A stretch of 9,124 bases of DNA from positions 1-9,124 of the forward strand of contig JAESUD010000361.1 of the NCBI GenBank assembly GCA_016763335.1, written 5' to 3'. The first letter of the stretch is position 1. Every line of letters starts with the position of its first letter. The DNA is from Emcibacteraceae bacterium (GTDB taxonomy: Bacteria > Pseudomonadota > Alphaproteobacteria > Sphingomonadales > Emcibacteraceae). Position numbers and translations under genes: made by a program. The notes under the pieces are model-generated. The model saw nothing but the letters and a program-made list of their open reading frames with translations, searched no databases and had not been told where the DNA came from. Below, in pieces: positions 7,397 through 9,124 of this stretch.

Positions 7397-7404
7397 TATG
7401 TAAA
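7375..7404 (-). promoter_or_regulatory. Predicted promoter of the ligase-dehydrogenase operon
   Basis: On the minus strand TTTACA (7404-7399) and a perfect TATAAT (7380-7375) are separated by 18 bp. Transcription would start about 30 bp before the ATG at 7340, which supports that start over the longer frame. Operator O2 overlaps both the spacer and the -10. Confidence 0.5.
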
Positions 7405-7502
7405 TATGTATAATTTAAATTCCATGTGAAGCTAAGCAAATTCAACAAAGCGGTATATATTTTATTTTATGAACCAATAAAAAGGAAAATTAGATAAATA
7501 TT

Positions 7503-7548
7503 TTATTGATTTGGTATTTAAAATGAAATATATACCAATTATCAATAA
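7503..7548. promoter_or_regulatory. Operator O3: TGGTAT-N14-ATACCA with extended outer arms
   Basis: TTGGTAT (7511-7517) and ATACCAA (7532-7538) are perfect inverted half-sites; the cores TGGTAT and ATACCA are again 14 bp apart. Outer arms TTATTGAT (7503-7510) and ATCAATAA (7541-7548) are also exact inverted repeats, with a 2-bp offset on the right. It covers the predicted promoter of the hydrolase-aldolase operon and should act as a repressor site for the local GntR protein. Confidence 0.72.
7506..7534 (+). promoter_or_regulatory. Predicted promoter of the hydrolase-aldolase operon
   Basis: TTGATT (7506-7511) and TATATA (7529-7534) are 17 bp apart. They have the same position relative to the operator half-sites as the promoter before the aminotransferase. 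The start of transcription would be near 7541, about 24 bp before the ATG at 7565. Confidence 0.5.
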
Positions 7549-7564
7549 TTTAATAGGATTCGTT

Positions 7565-8374
7565 ATGAAGGTTAGTTTGGTTCAAATGAACGCAATAGAT
7601 AACAAGCAAGTTAATTTGAAAGTTGTGAATAAGTTAATTCGGAAAATTGTTGCTGTTGAAAGTCCTCGATTGGTTGTTTTGCCGGAATGTTTTGATTTTC
7701 ACGGTGGCACGACAGAAACGGCAACAGCAGAAGCAGAATGTTTTCCGGATGGTCAAAGCTATAATTTTTTAAGTTCTATTGCTAAAGAACTGGGAATATA
7801 CCTCCATGCTGGAAGTATCATCGAGAAGTTTGATGGTAAAATTTACAATTCTACTGTCGTCTTCGATCCGCTCGGGTCAGAGGTAGCGCGTTACCGTAAA
7901 ATTCACTTATTTGATATTGAGACACCGGACGGTGTTATTTACAAAGAATCCGATACATATGATCGCGGAGATCAGATTATTACTTATGAAATTGATGGCG
8001 TCCGTTTTGGTTGCACAATTTGTTATGATATTCGGTTCCCTGAACTTTATGCTGAACTGGTTAAAAAAGGTGCGGAAGTTATTGTCATTCCGGCGGCATT
8101 CACAAAGCAAACAGGCGAGGCTCACTGGGAATTATTATGTAGAGCGCGAGCCATTGAAACACAAACTTATGTTTTAGCGTGTGGCACTACTGGTACGCAT
8201 GTTGAAGACGGTGAAGATAGGTATACTTACGGAAATTCAATGATTGTTGACCCATGGGGCAAAATTTTAATCCGGGCCGATCATGAGGTTTGTACGGTAA
8301 CATCAACAATTGATTTAAATTATGTCAGTGAAGTTAGAGAAAAACTTCCTGCCATAAATCACCATGTGCTTTAG
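7565..8374 (+). CDS. Carbon-nitrogen hydrolase, Nit2/omega-amidase-like
   Basis: This 269-residue nitrilase-superfamily enzyme is predicted to hydrolyse a C-N amide bond in the cytoplasm. The catalytic Glu-Lys-Cys triad is complete: E41 (VVLPECFD), K112 (RYRKIHLFD) and C153 (TICYDIRFPE). The order and spacing resemble the Nit1/Nit2 branch (human Nit2 uses E43, K112, C153), whose omega-amidases cleave omega-amides of dicarboxylic acids. The start at 7565 is preceded by AGGA; the longer open frame to 7511 runs through the operator and would need a TTG start. The aldolase gene follows within 10 bp. Next to a gamma-glutamyl ligase it may split a gamma-glutamyl amide and release glutamate, taking the place of PuuD/SpuA, or it may act on a succinamate- or ketoglutaramate-like amide. 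These substrates are inferences. Confidence 0.9.
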   Translation: MKVSLVQMNAIDNKQVNLKVVNKLIRKIVAVESPRLVVLPECFDFHGGTTETATAEAECFPDGQSYNFLSSIAKELGIYLHAGSIIEKFDGKIYNSTVVFDPLGSEVARYRKIHLFDIETPDGVIYKESDTYDRGDQIITYEIDGVRFGCTICYDIRFPELYAELVKKGAEVIVIPAAFTKQTGEAHWELLCRARAIETQTYVLACGTTGTHVEDGEDRYTYGNSMIVDPWGKILIRADHEVCTVTSTIDLNYVSEVREKLPAINHHVL

Positions 8375-8383
8375 GATTAAATG

Positions 8384-9112
8384 ATGAACAATAAAACATG
8401 TATCGCTTTTTGGTTTTCAACACCTAATGTCTGTTTACTTGAAATGGTTAATCAGGCGGGGATAAAGCACATCGTGCTCGATATTGAGCATGGCTTATTT
8501 GGCTTAAAAGATATTGATCACTTTATTCTAACCGCGAAATTATATGGCATGACTGTACATGCAAAAACGCTTGCACCTGAAATGGGTCCTATTCAACAAA
8601 TGTTGGACTTGGGGGCAGATTCAGTAATCATTCCCCATATTGAAGGGTTTGAGCATGCGAGCGATATTTGTGCTTATGCGAAATATCCGCCTATCGGAAA
8701 ACGAAGCGCTGCGGGAGGGCGAACCGTTGATTATCGTGCTGATCAAGAAGGGCATTATGAAAGACAGAATGAAAAAGTAAAATGTTACCCGATGATAGAA
8801 ACGGAAGGGGCATTACGTGATATTCACGAAATATTATCCCTTGATACCGTTGATGGGGTATTTATTGGCCCTACAGATTTAGCCTTATCACGTGGTCGGG
8901 GCCGCTACCAATTTAGCGAAGAAGACCTGAGCGATATTATGGAAATTATCGAAGCAGTGAAACTATCTGGTAAAAGGTGGTTAATGCCTGCGTGGCGTAA
9001 AGCAGAACAACAACTCTCTATAAATTTTGATGCCTATTGTATGGTTGTGGAAGAAGAGCAGGGTGTCATGATTAATGGCTTAGATTTATGCATGAAAAGT
9101 TTAAATCAATGA
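8384..9112 (+). CDS. HpcH/HpaI-type 2-oxo acid aldolase or lyase
   Basis: This 242-residue TIM-barrel protein belongs to the metal-dependent class II aldolases that split or form 4-hydroxy-2-oxo acids, usually with pyruvate as one product. Seen are LDIEHGLFG with the catalytic-type H36, the metal ligands E139 (PMIETEGAL) and D165 (GVFIGPTDLA), and YPPIGKRS. Aligned by eye with E. coli HpcH, the conserved substrate-binding Arg of the VVRP loop is Lys61 here (VHAKTLAPE). This may alter substrate or activity. Two ATG codons lie side by side at 8381 and 8384; AGGA at 8373-8376 overlaps the hydrolase stop and is better spaced for 8384. It is co-transcribed with the hydrolase. After the stop an AGAGGT stretch suggests that another gene of the operon starts beyond the window. 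Its pathway step is not clear. Confidence 0.85.
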   Translation: MNNKTCIAFWFSTPNVCLLEMVNQAGIKHIVLDIEHGLFGLKDIDHFILTAKLYGMTVHAKTLAPEMGPIQQMLDLGADSVIIPHIEGFEHASDICAYAKYPPIGKRSAAGGRTVDYRADQEGHYERQNEKVKCYPMIETEGALRDIHEILSLDTVDGVFIGPTDLALSRGRGRYQFSEEDLSDIMEIIEAVKLSGKRWLMPAWRKAEQQLSINFDAYCMVVEEEQGVMINGLDLCMKSLNQ

Positions 9113-9124
9113 GAGGTCAGTTAG

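Noticed and set aside
7341..7448. N-terminal extension of the ligase frame by 36 residues.
   Set aside because: This stretch contains the predicted promoter and operator O2, and the residues do not resemble a GS N-terminus.
7511..7564. Upstream TTG start for the hydrolase.
   Set aside because: It would begin inside operator O3; the ATG at 7565 has a good AGGA site and fits the family N-terminus.

Overview
The window looks like an AT-rich proteobacterial chromosome segment, perhaps a marine alphaproteobacterium. The reasons are AT-rich genes and spacers, AGGA-type ribosome binding sites, a Pseudomonas SpuC-like aminotransferase, a DUF4345-like membrane protein and an IS30-family element. The taxonomic guess is an inference and is weak.

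The left part (1 to about 1840) is accessory or boundary DNA. It holds the C-terminal part of a small membrane protein (DUF4345-like) and an apparently intact IS30-family insertion sequence with its transposase on the minus strand. About 135 bp beyond the IS lies the 3' half of an initiator tRNA-Met gene with no 5' half, followed by a clear intrinsic terminator. A tRNA 3' half standing alone is the usual scar of an integrated element, so a genomic-island boundary probably lies here. The stretch 1833-2174 has no convincing gene.

The right part (2175-9124) is a compact catabolic locus. It encodes a SpuC-like class III aminotransferase (+), a GntR/FCD regulator with two winged helix-turn-helix units in tandem (+), an NAD(P)-dependent aldehyde dehydrogenase (-), a glutamine-synthetase-like ligase of the gamma-glutamylpolyamine synthetase type (-), a Nit2/omega-amidase-type carbon-nitrogen hydrolase (+) and an HpcH/HpaI-type aldolase (+). 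The ligase and dehydrogenase form one minus-strand operon. The hydrolase and aldolase form a divergent plus-strand operon, and the aminotransferase and regulator form a third unit.

The three transcription units appear to be tied together by one operator type that I read directly from the sequence: TGGTAT, 14 bp, ATACCA. It occurs as perfect copies at 2181-2206 and 7512-7537 and as a degenerate copy at 7371-7396. In the two perfect cases a -35-like hexamer abuts the left half-site and a -10-like hexamer overlaps the right half-site, with identical spacing. The local GntR protein is the obvious candidate repressor.

The likely joint job is catabolism of a polyamine or related amine. The ligase would gamma-glutamylate it, or salvage glutamate. 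The aminotransferase would turn the free amino group into an aldehyde, the dehydrogenase would oxidise this to an acid, and the nitrilase-fold hydrolase would split the amide. That would put a Nit-type hydrolase where classical Puu/Spu pathways use a class I amidotransferase-like hydrolase (PuuD/SpuA), and an aminotransferase where they use the FAD oxidase PuuB. The substrate and the role of the aldolase cannot be settled from sequence.
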